From NCBI RefSeq assembly GCF_001677955.1, contig NZ_LELA01000062.1, forward strand, positions 1 through 58,490: DNA of 58,490 nucleotides, in the 5' to 3' direction. Origin of the DNA: Chryseobacterium sp. BGARF1. GTDB lineage: Bacteria; Bacteroidota; Bacteroidia; Flavobacteriales; Weeksellaceae. Below, in pieces: positions 44,318 to 52,623 of the stretch (the stretch's first letter is position 1; every line of letters begins with the position of its first letter). The notes beneath the pieces are model-generated. The model saw only the letters and a list, made by a program, of their open reading frames with translations, did no database searches and was not told where the DNA came from. Made by a program: the position numbers and the translations under genes.

Positions 44318-44680
44318 TTAACAAAAGCGTGGTGGCTGGAAAATACGGGAAAGATAACTGCTGGAAAAATCCTTTTCCTTATAAACAGTGGGTTTTTGAG
44401 AGATGATGATCTCTTTGAATTTTTCTATGTGAAAAGCGGTGTCAGGAAGTTTAGCGTAAACCGTCAAAACAACAGGCGGATTAAAGAAGGGAAGTTCTTG
44501 GTCGGTCTCCCAGTCTGCATCCGGTTGATGATTATCATAATGCTCCACCAAAAACTCAGTAACACTTCCTGGGTATTCCATCAAATGTTCTATAAATAAA
44601 GGCACTTTCAACACTTCCGCTACATTGGTCGTTGCAAGTACATAGATCATCGAAAACATTATGGATAACCATTTCAACAT
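44318..44680 (-). CDS. Small unknown protein leading the metal efflux operon
   Basis: 120 residues. A hydrophobic N-terminus (about 3-20) suggests export. The central part contains EHYDNHQPDADWETDQELPFF, a cluster of His and acidic residues that could bind divalent metal. The C-terminus ends YLSRIFQPPRFC. Small proteins with such endings are, from memory, recurrent before Bacteroidota heavy-metal RND genes. A promoter lies so close that only about 5 nt separate it from the ATG, so either the mRNA is nearly leaderless or translation starts at Met8 (44659). Function unknown; metal sensing or a pump accessory is possible. Confidence 0.7.
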   Translation of the reverse strand: MLKWLSIMFSMIYVLATTNVAEVLKVPLFIEHLMEYPGSVTEFLVEHYDNHQPDADWETDQELPFFNPPVVLTVYAKLPDTAFHIEKFKEIIISQKPTVYKEKDFSSSYLSRIFQPPRFC

Positions 44681-44685
44681 GGGTG

Positions 44686-44715
44686 CAAAGATAAATGTTT
44701 TTAATTTTAATCAAA
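44686..44715 (-). promoter_or_regulatory. Promoter of the metal efflux operon
   Basis: On the minus strand TTTG (complement of 44712-44715) and TATCTTTG (complement of 44686-44693) are separated by 18 nt, a good match to the Bacteroidota TTG-N19-TAnnTTTG promoter. The start codon at 44680 is only a few bases downstream. Confidence 0.65.
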
Positions 44716-44748
44716 TGATTCTATTATTAAATTGATTTTAATTTTAAT
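44699..44748. promoter_or_regulatory. Direct repeats over the metal-operon promoter, possible operator
   Basis: TTTTAATTTTAAT occurs at 44699-44711, inside the promoter spacer, and again at 44736-44748, upstream of the -33 box, 37 bp apart. AATCAA and TTGATT between them can pair. A regulator binding both could repress or activate. AT-rich chance similarity is possible. Confidence 0.4.
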
Positions 44749-44836
44749 ACCTAAATTTCCGAAGGGAATCAACTTATTTTGTTTTAAATGAAAGACACCA
44801 CTCAATTTTTAACTTAAAAGTTGTTTAAATTTTTTA

Positions 44837-45003
44837 TTTAACCACAAAAAAGGCAAAAGATTTAAATACTTCTATTTAAAGTTAATGAGTACAAAGAGAA
44901 AGCACACAAAAATCTTTAAAAATCTTTTATTTTTTATTCTTTTGAGAACTTTTATTATCTAATAATAGCTTTATAATTGTCTTTTGTCCCTTTTGTGGTT
45001 AAA
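44837..45003. repeat. Long inverted repeat upstream of the OmpR-type regulator
   Basis: The arms at 44837-44860 (TTTAACCACAAAA then GGCAAAAGA) and 44980-45003 (TCTTTTG then CCTTTTGTGGTTAAA) match at about 21 of 24 positions in inverted orientation. The sequence resembles the AACCACAAAGGCACAAAG dispersed repeats I recall from flavobacteria. No gene lies in between. Confidence 0.65.
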
Positions 45004-45109
45004 TTTCAAATTATTTTAAACATCCTTTTATTTAAAATAGTATCTTTAATTTCCTTACTGCATTTTTAATTGATCATCTGTTTGTTAAATTTATTTTTAA
45101 TAATTTTTA

Positions 45110-45130
45110 TTCTAAATTTCTTCCAAATTC
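45110..45130 (+). promoter_or_regulatory. OmpR-type tandem site A (regulator promoter)
   Basis: TTCTAAATTTC at 45110-45120 is followed directly by TTCCAAATTC, so TTCnAAATT recurs with an 11-bp period, one helical turn, as in PhoB/OmpR direct-repeat boxes. Closely related sites lie at 47313 and 49524. Here it would mean autoregulation. Confidence 0.6.
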
Positions 45131-45148
45131 AATATTTAAATTAGCAAA

Positions 45149-45823
45149 ATGAAAATACTGATCATCGAAGACGAAAAAGAGCTCGCTCAAAGTATCGCAG
45201 AATATTTATCTGAGGAGAATTATTTGTGCTCTTTTGCAACTAATTTTCGTGAGGCCATTGATAAAATCAAAAATCATGAATATGACTGTATTATTTTAGA
45301 CATCATGCTTCCTGATGGAAATGGACTTGAGATATTGAAGGAACTGAAGAAGCAAAATAAACAGGATGGAGTCATTATTGTGTCTGCAAAAAATGCAGTA
45401 GATGATAGGGTAAATGGTTTGCAGCTGGGTGCCGACGATTATTTAACTAAGCCTTTTCATCTTTCTGAGCTCATGGCGCGAGTATTTTCCATAATCCGAA
45501 GAAAGCAGTTTGAAAATTCTAATATCATCCAGCAGAACGAATTGCAAATCGATCTTTTATCAAAGACAATAACAGTCAATCGGGAAGTTGTTGTTTTAAC
45601 TAAAAAGGAGTTTGACCTATTAATTTATTTTGTCGGAAACAAAAATAAGGTGATCTCTAAAAGTACTTTGGCAGAGCATTTATCGGGAGATTTTGCAGAT
45701 ATGCTTGATAATCATGATTTTGTTTACGCTCATGTGAAAAATTTAAAGAAAAAACTTTATGATGCAGGTTGTGACCACTACTTGAAAACGGTTTACGGTA
45801 CAGGATATAAATGGATAAATTAA
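45149..45823 (+). CDS. OmpR/PhoB-family response regulator
   Basis: 224 residues. The receiver domain (1-118) has acidic residues EDE (7-9), the phospho-acceptor Asp51 in IILDIMLPDGNG, and Lys near 101 in YLTKPF. The winged-helix DNA-binding domain (about 128-222) has LTKKEFDLLIYF and VYAHVKNLKKKL, ending in VYGTGYKW. It is followed 3 nt later by its sensor kinase. The divergent metal pump operon suggests CusR-like control, but the tandem motif shared with 47313 and 49524 points downstream to the envelope genes instead. A role in both is possible. Confidence 0.95.
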   Translation: MKILIIEDEKELAQSIAEYLSEENYLCSFATNFREAIDKIKNHEYDCIILDIMLPDGNGLEILKELKKQNKQDGVIIVSAKNAVDDRVNGLQLGADDYLTKPFHLSELMARVFSIIRRKQFENSNIIQQNELQIDLLSKTITVNREVVVLTKKEFDLLIYFVGNKNKVISKSTLAEHLSGDFADMLDNHDFVYAHVKNLKKKLYDAGCDHYLKTVYGTGYKWIN

Positions 45824-45826
45824 GCG

Positions 45827-47110
45827 ATGAAGCCACTATTAAGTAAAACCACAAAGCCGTTTATTATCTATGTATTGATTGTACTTACGATAAGCATTCC
45901 TGTTTATTATTTTGTGGTTGATTTTATTTGGCAGGAAGAATTAGACGAGCACAATACCATTGTTGCTGAGAAAACTTCTTATGAATTTAATAGGTCAGAC
46001 ATTGGTCAAGAAGAAATTCAGCAAAATATTACTTTATGGAACAAAATTCAGCCGGGGACCAATATTGAAAGAATAAATTCAAACCAGATCAAGCCGGATA
46101 CGATTTTCACGGAAGAAAAATTTAAACCTTTTTCTGCGGATAAAAAAATAGAGCGATACAGATGCCTGAAAAAGGTAATTTATATCAAAAACGTACCCTA
46201 TCTATTTACGATAGAGACCAATATTGAAGAAACCGAAGATACCGTAATGATCATTGGTCTTGTCACTGGTTTTTTCTTTATTATGATCGTTGTTGGTCTT
46301 TTTATTTTAAACAGAAGATTATCTAAGACCATTTGGGAGCCTTTCCGGGATACTTTGGGAAAATTAAAAAAATTCAATCTGAATACCAATAATCAAATCA
46401 ACTTTAATAATACAGATACTATTGAATTTGAAGAACTTAACGAATCATTGCGTAAATTGATAGACCACAGTGTTTCTGTTTTTAAAGGACAAAAAGAATT
46501 TACAGAAAATGCTTCTCATGAGCTGCAGACTCCACTTGCTATTATAAAAAATAAATTAGATATTTTGCTGCAAAGTAAAGATTTAACGCATGAGCATTAT
46601 GCAATCATTGAAGAAATTAATATTGCGTTAAGCAGAAGTTCAAGAATTAATAAAAATCTACTTTTACTGGCTAAAATTGAAAACAGTCAATTTGATATTG
46701 TCGAAATGGATATTTATAAACTCATCGATCATTCTCTCGGAAATCTGGAAGAGCATATTGATCAAAAAAATATTGTTTTTTCTTCTGATATTGATAAAGA
46801 TGTAAGATCTAAAGGAAATATGTCTCTTACGGAAATATTAATTAATAATCTTTTGATCAATGCAATAAGACATACAGATCAAGGCGGGAATATGAATGTT
46901 GAATTAGCAACGGGATGTTTTACAGTGTCTAATTCAGGAACTGAAGGTCTCGTTCCGGAATTAATATTCACAAGATTTAAAAGGTTTTCAAATGATAATA
47001 ACGGAAGCGGTCTTGGGCTTGCCATTATAAAAGAAATTTGCCGGTTTCAGAATTGGGAAATCAGCTACGATTTTAAAAATAATTTACATTGTTTTTCTGT
47101 GAAATTTTAA
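45827..47110 (+). CDS. Sensor histidine kinase, partner of the OmpR-type regulator
   Basis: 427 residues, inner membrane. Two membrane helices (about 12-32 and 138-160) enclose a roughly 100-residue periplasmic sensor domain. A HAMP-like linker precedes HisKA with the phospho-accepting His231 in ASHELQTPLAIIKNK. The HATPase domain follows, with N-box LLINAIRHT and G2 GSGLGLAIIKEICRF. The periplasmic loop has several Lys/Glu but no His- or Met-rich metal motif, which argues weakly against a CusS-type metal sensor. Cotranscribed with the regulator. Confidence 0.93.
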   Translation: MKPLLSKTTKPFIIYVLIVLTISIPVYYFVVDFIWQEELDEHNTIVAEKTSYEFNRSDIGQEEIQQNITLWNKIQPGTNIERINSNQIKPDTIFTEEKFKPFSADKKIERYRCLKKVIYIKNVPYLFTIETNIEETEDTVMIIGLVTGFFFIMIVVGLFILNRRLSKTIWEPFRDTLGKLKKFNLNTNNQINFNNTDTIEFEELNESLRKLIDHSVSVFKGQKEFTENASHELQTPLAIIKNKLDILLQSKDLTHEHYAIIEEINIALSRSSRINKNLLLLAKIENSQFDIVEMDIYKLIDHSLGNLEEHIDQKNIVFSSDIDKDVRSKGNMSLTEILINNLLINAIRHTDQGGNMNVELATGCFTVSNSGTEGLVPELIFTRFKRFSNDNNGSGLGLAIIKEICRFQNWEISYDFKNNLHCFSVKF

Positions 47111-47312
47111 ATTTTTATTTTTTTCTACTTCTAAAATTTCTTTATAAACACAATGTTTTTTGAAGGGATTTAAATTACCAAATATTAAATATTCTTACGA
47201 AAAGGATATAGGAATTATTGTGGATTGATCGGAGATTTTTCTTCGGTATTCAACTAAATTTTTAGATTAAAATAAATTCCTATATTTAAAAAAAACGATT
47301 CAGCAGGAAAAA

Positions 47313-47334
47313 TTCAAAATTTCTTCAAAATTGA
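47313..47334 (+). promoter_or_regulatory. OmpR-type tandem site B (LTA-synthase-like gene promoter)
   Basis: TTCAAAATTTC (47313-47323) and TTCAAAATTGA (47324-47334) repeat TTCnAAATT with the same 11-bp period as site A. It ends about 40 nt before the start codon of the downstream gene. The rest of the 47111-47373 gap shows no gene. Confidence 0.6.
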
Positions 47335-47373
47335 ATACTATTATTGTGGATCGTATTTTAATTTAAAATAACT

Positions 47374-49347
47374 ATGAAAATATCGAATTCACTAAAGAAA
47401 CCTTTTCTAGGGAGGTTTTCAGCGCTTTTCAGTACCTTGGGTTTATATCTTTTACTCTCATTTCTGATAAGAGTAGCCCTTCTAATTTGGTCTTCAAAAG
47501 ATGTAGATCTTAACCTGTTTTATATCATTAGAGCATTTTTTACGGGATTTTTGTACGATCTGGCGGTAGGTTCTCTATTTCTTTTTTTATATGGAATTTA
47601 TCTTTTGTTCTTTCCAAAAAGATGGATTGATTCTGTGTTCGACCGATGTTTTACTTACTTTTATTTGACCCTTATTTTCATTATTATTTACTTCAGTTTA
47701 TTGGCAGAAATTCCTTTTTGGGATGAGTTTGGAGTAAGATTCAATTTCATTGCGGTAGATTATTTAATTTACACGTATGAGGTTGTTGAGAATATCAATC
47801 AGTCTTATCCTTTGCCTGTTATTGCTTTGGTTTTAGTTGGATTGATTGTGTCAACTATTTTCATTTTTAAGAAGCAAAATATTTTCAAAAATACTTTTTC
47901 AGATAAATGTCCGATCTCAAATCGTATTCAATATATACTTCCTTTTGTGATCATCGCTGTTGCTTTAGGATTGACAATGAAAAATAAACAAGCCGATTTT
48001 AGTAATAATCTGGTAGTGAACGAACTGGGGAAAAACGGTGCATTTTCATTTGTATCTGCATTTAAATCTAATGAATTAGATTATCTCACGTTTTACCCGA
48101 AACTTTCAGATAAGGAAGCTTATTCTGTGGTGAAGAAAAGTCTTTTGCAGGAAAATCAAAACTATGTTTCTACTCAATTTGATGATATTTCCAGAGCAAC
48201 AAAAGGAAATCAGGAACAGAATCCGAATATTATTTTGATTGCTATCGAAAGTTTCAGTGCCGACTTTTTAAGCACATTCGGAAATAAAGACAATCTGACT
48301 CCGAATTATGAAAAACTAGCCAACGAAAGTATGTTCTTTACCAATTTGTATGCAACGGGAACCAGAACCGTTCGTGGTATGGAAGCGTTAACTTTATCGG
48401 TTCCTCCAACTCCTGGAAACAGTATTGTGAGAAGACCTAATAATGATAATTTATTCTCCGTTTCCTCCATTGTACAATCTAAAAATTATCAACCCTATTT
48501 TATTTACGGTGGAGATGGTTATTTTGATAATATGAATAATTTCTTTGGCGGACAAGGATTCGATATTGTCGACAGAGACCGAGGAAACCCTTTATCTGAC
48601 AACATTAAAACTCAAAGATTCAAGATAGAAGATAAAGAAGTGAGTTTTGAAAATGCTTGGGGAATCTGTGATGAAGATTTGTATAAACAATCAATAAAAT
48701 ATGCCGATAAAAGCGCCAAAGTAAACAAGCCTTTTTTTCAGTTTGTAATGACGACCTCCAATCACAAGCCTTACACTTTCCCTGCAGGTAAAATAGACCT
48801 TCCGCAAGGTGAAAGAAATGGTGCAGTGAAATATACCGATTATGCTTTAGGAAAATTTATCAACGATGCCAAATCAAAACCTTGGTTTAAAAATACGGTG
48901 TTTGTGATTGTAGCAGACCATTGTGCAAGCAGTGCCGGAAAATGGGAAATTAATATCGCGAAACACCACATTCCGGCAATTATTTACAATCTTAATCAAA
49001 AATCTGAAAAAATTGAACGCTTGACTTCTCAGATTGATGTGATGCCGACCCTATTCGGGTATTTGGGATGGAACTATAACACCAGCTTGTATGGAAAAGA
49101 CATTAACCAAACAAAAATTGGTGACGAGCGTGCATTTATAGGAAATTACAGAACATTGGGAATGCTGAAAGGAAATATCTTCACCCAAATTGATGATAGA
49201 AAAAGAGTAAAACAATTTGTAGTTTCTGGAGCTGATAAATCTTTATCAGAAGTGAAAACAAAAAATAATGACCAAGTTGCCGAAACGATTTCTTATTATC
49301 AAACCGCAAGTGAAAGATTCAAAAATGGAAAAATGAAAATGAAATAA
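47374..49347 (+). CDS. LTA synthase/EptA-fold membrane phosphotransferase (sulfatase superfamily)
   Basis: 657 residues. Five N-terminal membrane helices (about 15-215) are followed by a periplasmic alkaline-phosphatase-type domain from NPNIILIAIESFSADF. Metal ligand Glu292 lies in that motif and the nucleophile is Thr330 or Thr332 in the GTRTVRGME segment. The late metal site is VADHC, with His in IAKHHIPA. Gram-negative members of this superfamily transfer phosphoethanolamine or phosphoglycerol to lipid A or glycans. In this genus I would favour modification of an envelope lipid, but the donor and acceptor are unknown. It has its own promoter with the shared tandem motif (site B). Confidence 0.9.
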   Translation: MKISNSLKKPFLGRFSALFSTLGLYLLLSFLIRVALLIWSSKDVDLNLFYIIRAFFTGFLYDLAVGSLFLFLYGIYLLFFPKRWIDSVFDRCFTYFYLTLIFIIIYFSLLAEIPFWDEFGVRFNFIAVDYLIYTYEVVENINQSYPLPVIALVLVGLIVSTIFIFKKQNIFKNTFSDKCPISNRIQYILPFVIIAVALGLTMKNKQADFSNNLVVNELGKNGAFSFVSAFKSNELDYLTFYPKLSDKEAYSVVKKSLLQENQNYVSTQFDDISRATKGNQEQNPNIILIAIESFSADFLSTFGNKDNLTPNYEKLANESMFFTNLYATGTRTVRGMEALTLSVPPTPGNSIVRRPNNDNLFSVSSIVQSKNYQPYFIYGGDGYFDNMNNFFGGQGFDIVDRDRGNPLSDNIKTQRFKIEDKEVSFENAWGICDEDLYKQSIKYADKSAKVNKPFFQFVMTTSNHKPYTFPAGKIDLPQGERNGAVKYTDYALGKFINDAKSKPWFKNTVFVIVADHCASSAGKWEINIAKHHIPAIIYNLNQKSEKIERLTSQIDVMPTLFGYLGWNYNTSLYGKDINQTKIGDERAFIGNYRTLGMLKGNIFTQIDDRKRVKQFVVSGADKSLSEVKTKNNDQVAETISYYQTASERFKNGKMKMK

Positions 49348-49376
49348 GTTTTTTTATTTAAAAAAATAATTAAAAT

Positions 49377-49452
49377 CCTCCCGCAGGTTTTGCAGATACA
49401 GCAGGCTTAAAATTAAAAATAAGTCAGCATTATCAGCAAGATTTGCGGGAGG
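49377..49452. repeat. Dispersed-type inverted repeat after the LTA-synthase-like gene
   Basis: CCTCCCGCA (49377-49385) pairs perfectly with TGCGGGAGG (49444-49452), and the interior (GGTTTTGCAGAT, CAGCAAGATTTG) shows further complementarity typical of short dispersed repeats. A T-rich stretch follows, so it may also terminate the transcript. Confidence 0.65.
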
Positions 49453-49523
49453 GTCATTTTTGATAAGCATCATTAAATTATTCTTTATTAAAGCATAAAA
49501 TTTAAACTTCAAAAACCTCTAAA

Positions 49524-49544
49524 TTCTAAATTTCTTCTAATTCA
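49524..49544 (+). promoter_or_regulatory. OmpR-type tandem site C (outer-membrane protein promoter)
   Basis: TTCTAAATTTC (49524-49534) is identical to the first half of site A. It is followed by TTCTAATTCA, one A shorter than site A. A promoter-like AAATTTG lies just after, at 49551-49557, and the start codon at 49574. Confidence 0.55.
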
Positions 49545-49573
49545 GATTGCAAATTTGTATCAAAATTATTTAA

Positions 49574-52009
49574 ATGATATTAAAAATGCTAAAGAAGATC
49601 GTTTTCCTTTTACTGATCCTTATCTCGGTTAGTTTTATTAAAGCCCAGGTCTCAAATGTTACGGTCTCTGGAATTGTAAAAGATAAACAGGATAAGAATG
49701 ATCTGGCCTATACCAATATTATCTTGAAAAAAGCAAGTGACGAAACATTTGTTGCCGGAACAATTACCAATGAAGAAGGACGATTTTCACTTGAAGGAAT
49801 AAAGCCGGATAATTATCATTTAGAAATATCAATTTCGGGATACAATTCTCAAAACCAAGATCTTTTTATAGGAAGTCTTTCAGGGTTTATTGAAGTTCCG
49901 ATCATCGAGCTGGAAAGTTCTTCTTCAACAAAAGAAACTAAAATTGAGGAAGTTGTTTTAACCTCATCGAAGAAAAATGAGATCATCGATAAGATGGATA
50001 AAAAGACCTATTCAGTTGCGGATAATATAAGCCAAAGTGGTGGTTCTATTTTGCAAAGTATGCAAAATTTACCCGGCGTAACGGTTCAGGATGGAAAGGT
50101 TCAACTTCGTGGGAACGATAAAGTAACCGTTTTGATCGATGGAAAACAAACGGCGCTTACAGGTTTTGGAAGCCAAAGCGGATTGGATAATATTCCTGCT
50201 TCTGCGATTGATAAAATTGAGATCATCAACAATCCTTCTTCAAAATACGATGCCAACGGAAACGCTGGGATCATCAATATTATTATGAAGAAAAATACAA
50301 AAAATGGATGGAACGGAAAAGTGGGTTTCACTTATGGCACAGGTTCGCTGTGGGTAAGAAAAGAAAACCTTCCTACAATACGGCCACAATATACTTTTAC
50401 ACCGAAAATAAATCCGTCGGTTTCTCTTAATTATAGAAAAGATAAAGTCAATATTTTCCTTCAGGCAGATAATTTATATTCAGAAACGTTGAATAAAAAT
50501 GAATTTGTAACCCGAACTTATGACGACGGAACGGTTATTAATTCTCAACTAAAAAGAAACAGAAATACCAATTACCTCACCACAAAAGCCGGAATCGACT
50601 GGAATATTGATGCTCAAAATACGTTGACCATTTCGGGATCATATGGAAGTGAGAAAATTATTGACCGTGGTGACCAACCGTTTTTCAATAAAGATCTTTC
50701 GCAACGTCTTCGCTTGTGGCAGTTTTTGGAAGATGAGCTCAAAACCACAATCATGGGAAGTGCTTCTTACCAGCATAAATTCAAAGATGCAGGGCATTTG
50801 CTGAATGTAGGATTCAATTATACATTCCACAGAGAAGATGAGAAATATTTTTACGACAATTACTTGCCAACTTCCACAGGAACAGATGCTTTTAAATTAT
50901 TGTCTGATGAACAGGTTTATGATTTCAATATCGATTATGTACAACCTTTAAAATACGGAAGAATTGAAACCGGAATTAAGCTGAGAAACAGAAGTATCCC
51001 GACCAATATGAATTTTATTCCGGGTATAAACTCTGTTTTATACGTTAATGCAGGAGGTTGGGCAACTTACAAAGAACTAATTCCTGCTGTGTATGGAAAC
51101 TATATTTTTGAAAATGAAAAATGGGAAGCCGAATTGGGAATAAGGCTTGAGTATGTGAAAGTTCAGTATGATGTGAATCCTTTTCATCCAACTTATAAAA
51201 GTGACAGTTACAATTACACACAGCCTTTTCCAAATTTAAGATTGGCTTATAAACTAAACGATCACAATAAGTTATCTGTATTTTACAATAGGAGAGTAGA
51301 CCGTCCGAATGAAGTGGATATCAGAATTTTCCCGAAATATGATGATGCAGAAATAATAAAGGTCGGAAACCCACAATTAAGACCTCAGTTTACCAATTCA
51401 ATCGAGTTGGGACACAAATATAACTGGGATAGTGGCTATCTGTATTCTGCTCTTTATCATCGTTTTGCGAATGGAACTATTACCAGGATTTCGAGCATTG
51501 TTCCTAAAAGTACGTTAATTTATGCTGTGTTTCAGAATGCGGGGAAAAGTTATAATTCAGGACTGGAAATGATCTGGAATCAAAAGGTTTCAAAGACATA
51601 TTCATTTAATATCAATGGAAATATTTACAGAAACCAGATCAATGCGTTTTCTGTGGAAAACCTTTATCCGCAACCAAATATTTTCTCTGCCAATCAGGAA
51701 ACTGCTATTTCCGGAAATGTAAAACTGAACAATATTTTTAAAATTTCTAAAGGATTTGATGCACAGTTTACAGCTGTTTATCTGGCGCCGGATATTATTC
51801 CGCAAGGAAAAATAGGTTCAAGGTTTTCGATGGATTTAGGAATTAAAAAATCGATTCAAAACGGAAAGGGAGAACTGTTTTTAAATGCCACCGACCTGCT
51901 GAATACAATGGTTATCAAAAAGAAAATTCAGGGAAATGGATTTGCTTATATCAGCGATGATTATTACGAGACGCAGGTTGTAAGATTGGGTTACAGCTAT
52001 AAGTTTTAA
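49574..52009 (+). CDS. TonB-dependent-type outer-membrane protein (beta-barrel family 3)
   Basis: 811 residues with a signal peptide (about 5-24). A CarboxypepD_reg-like domain (about 27-115, VSGIVKDKQDKNDLAYTNIILKK) is followed by a plug domain (about 130-225, GGSILQSMQNLPGVTVQDGK, then NNPSSKYDANGNAGIINI). An OMP_b-brl_3 barrel (about 370-811) ends in LGYSYKF with the terminal Phe. No SusD gene follows, so it is not a SusCD system. Ligand unknown. Its promoter carries the tandem motif also seen before the regulator, and the two downstream genes are close and probably cotranscribed. Confidence 0.92.
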   Translation: MILKMLKKIVFLLLILISVSFIKAQVSNVTVSGIVKDKQDKNDLAYTNIILKKASDETFVAGTITNEEGRFSLEGIKPDNYHLEISISGYNSQNQDLFIGSLSGFIEVPIIELESSSSTKETKIEEVVLTSSKKNEIIDKMDKKTYSVADNISQSGGSILQSMQNLPGVTVQDGKVQLRGNDKVTVLIDGKQTALTGFGSQSGLDNIPASAIDKIEIINNPSSKYDANGNAGIINIIMKKNTKNGWNGKVGFTYGTGSLWVRKENLPTIRPQYTFTPKINPSVSLNYRKDKVNIFLQADNLYSETLNKNEFVTRTYDDGTVINSQLKRNRNTNYLTTKAGIDWNIDAQNTLTISGSYGSEKIIDRGDQPFFNKDLSQRLRLWQFLEDELKTTIMGSASYQHKFKDAGHLLNVGFNYTFHREDEKYFYDNYLPTSTGTDAFKLLSDEQVYDFNIDYVQPLKYGRIETGIKLRNRSIPTNMNFIPGINSVLYVNAGGWATYKELIPAVYGNYIFENEKWEAELGIRLEYVKVQYDVNPFHPTYKSDSYNYTQPFPNLRLAYKLNDHNKLSVFYNRRVDRPNEVDIRIFPKYDDAEIIKVGNPQLRPQFTNSIELGHKYNWDSGYLYSALYHRFANGTITRISSIVPKSTLIYAVFQNAGKSYNSGLEMIWNQKVSKTYSFNINGNIYRNQINAFSVENLYPQPNIFSANQETAISGNVKLNNIFKISKGFDAQFTAVYLAPDIIPQGKIGSRFSMDLGIKKSIQNGKGELFLNATDLLNTMVIKKKIQGNGFAYISDDYYETQVVRLGYSYKF

Positions 52010-52016
52010 ATAATTA

Positions 52017-52610
52017 ATGATGAATAATGTATTACAGGCTGTAAGAGATTATGCCATATTATTCCTTACAGAAAATCTTTCCGATGCGCTCACATTTCAC
52101 AATATTGAGCATACTTATGAGGTCTTGGCGGCAGTGCAGGAGATAAGTAAGGAAAATGTATTGAACGAAGAAGATCTTTTTGCATTACAGATTGCTGCAT
52201 GGTTTCACGATTGCGGATATGTCTATTGCTACAAAGGTCATGAAGAAGAAAGTATAAGAATTGCCAAAAACTTTTTAGAAAACTTCGGTTGCGAAAAAGC
52301 CTTTATAACAAAGGTCCTGCAATGTATAGAATCAACAAAATATCCTCAAAATCCAACTTCAGAAATTGAAAAAATACTCTGTGATGCAGATTTGTTTCAT
52401 TTAACAAAAACCAATTATTCCAAATATGAAAAAGCTCTAAGACTGGAGTTCGAAAATTATCTCGGACTTATTTTTACCGATGAAGAATGGCAGATGAAGA
52501 ACAATGATTTTTTTAATGATCATCAATATTTTACAGAATATGGGCAAAAAATCCTCACGAAATTTAAAGAGGTAAATATTCAGCTCATGAATTATCCTAC
52601 TAAATTTTAA
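52017..52610 (+). CDS. HD-domain hydrolase
   Basis: 197-residue cytoplasmic protein. HD metal ligands are His32 in NIEHTYEV, His64-Asp65 in WFHDCGY, and a later Asp in LCDADLFHL, plus an EEESIRIAKNFL helix. This is the metal-dependent phosphohydrolase fold used for nucleotides and cyclic nucleotides; the group without an extra domain has no agreed substrate. It starts 8 nt after the outer-membrane protein gene and 13 nt before the PAP2 gene. The first ATG of an ATG-ATG pair is taken as start. Confidence 0.85.
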   Translation: MMNNVLQAVRDYAILFLTENLSDALTFHNIEHTYEVLAAVQEISKENVLNEEDLFALQIAAWFHDCGYVYCYKGHEEESIRIAKNFLENFGCEKAFITKVLQCIESTKYPQNPTSEIEKILCDADLFHLTKTNYSKYEKALRLEFENYLGLIFTDEEWQMKNNDFFNDHQYFTEYGQKILTKFKEVNIQLMNYPTKF

Positions 52611-52623
52611 TACCCAAAAAGAA

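Noticed and set aside
44751..44759. A half match (CTAAATTTC) to the OmpR-type tandem motif near the metal operon promoter
   Set aside because: The second half with 11-bp period is absent, so it is likely chance in AT-rich DNA.
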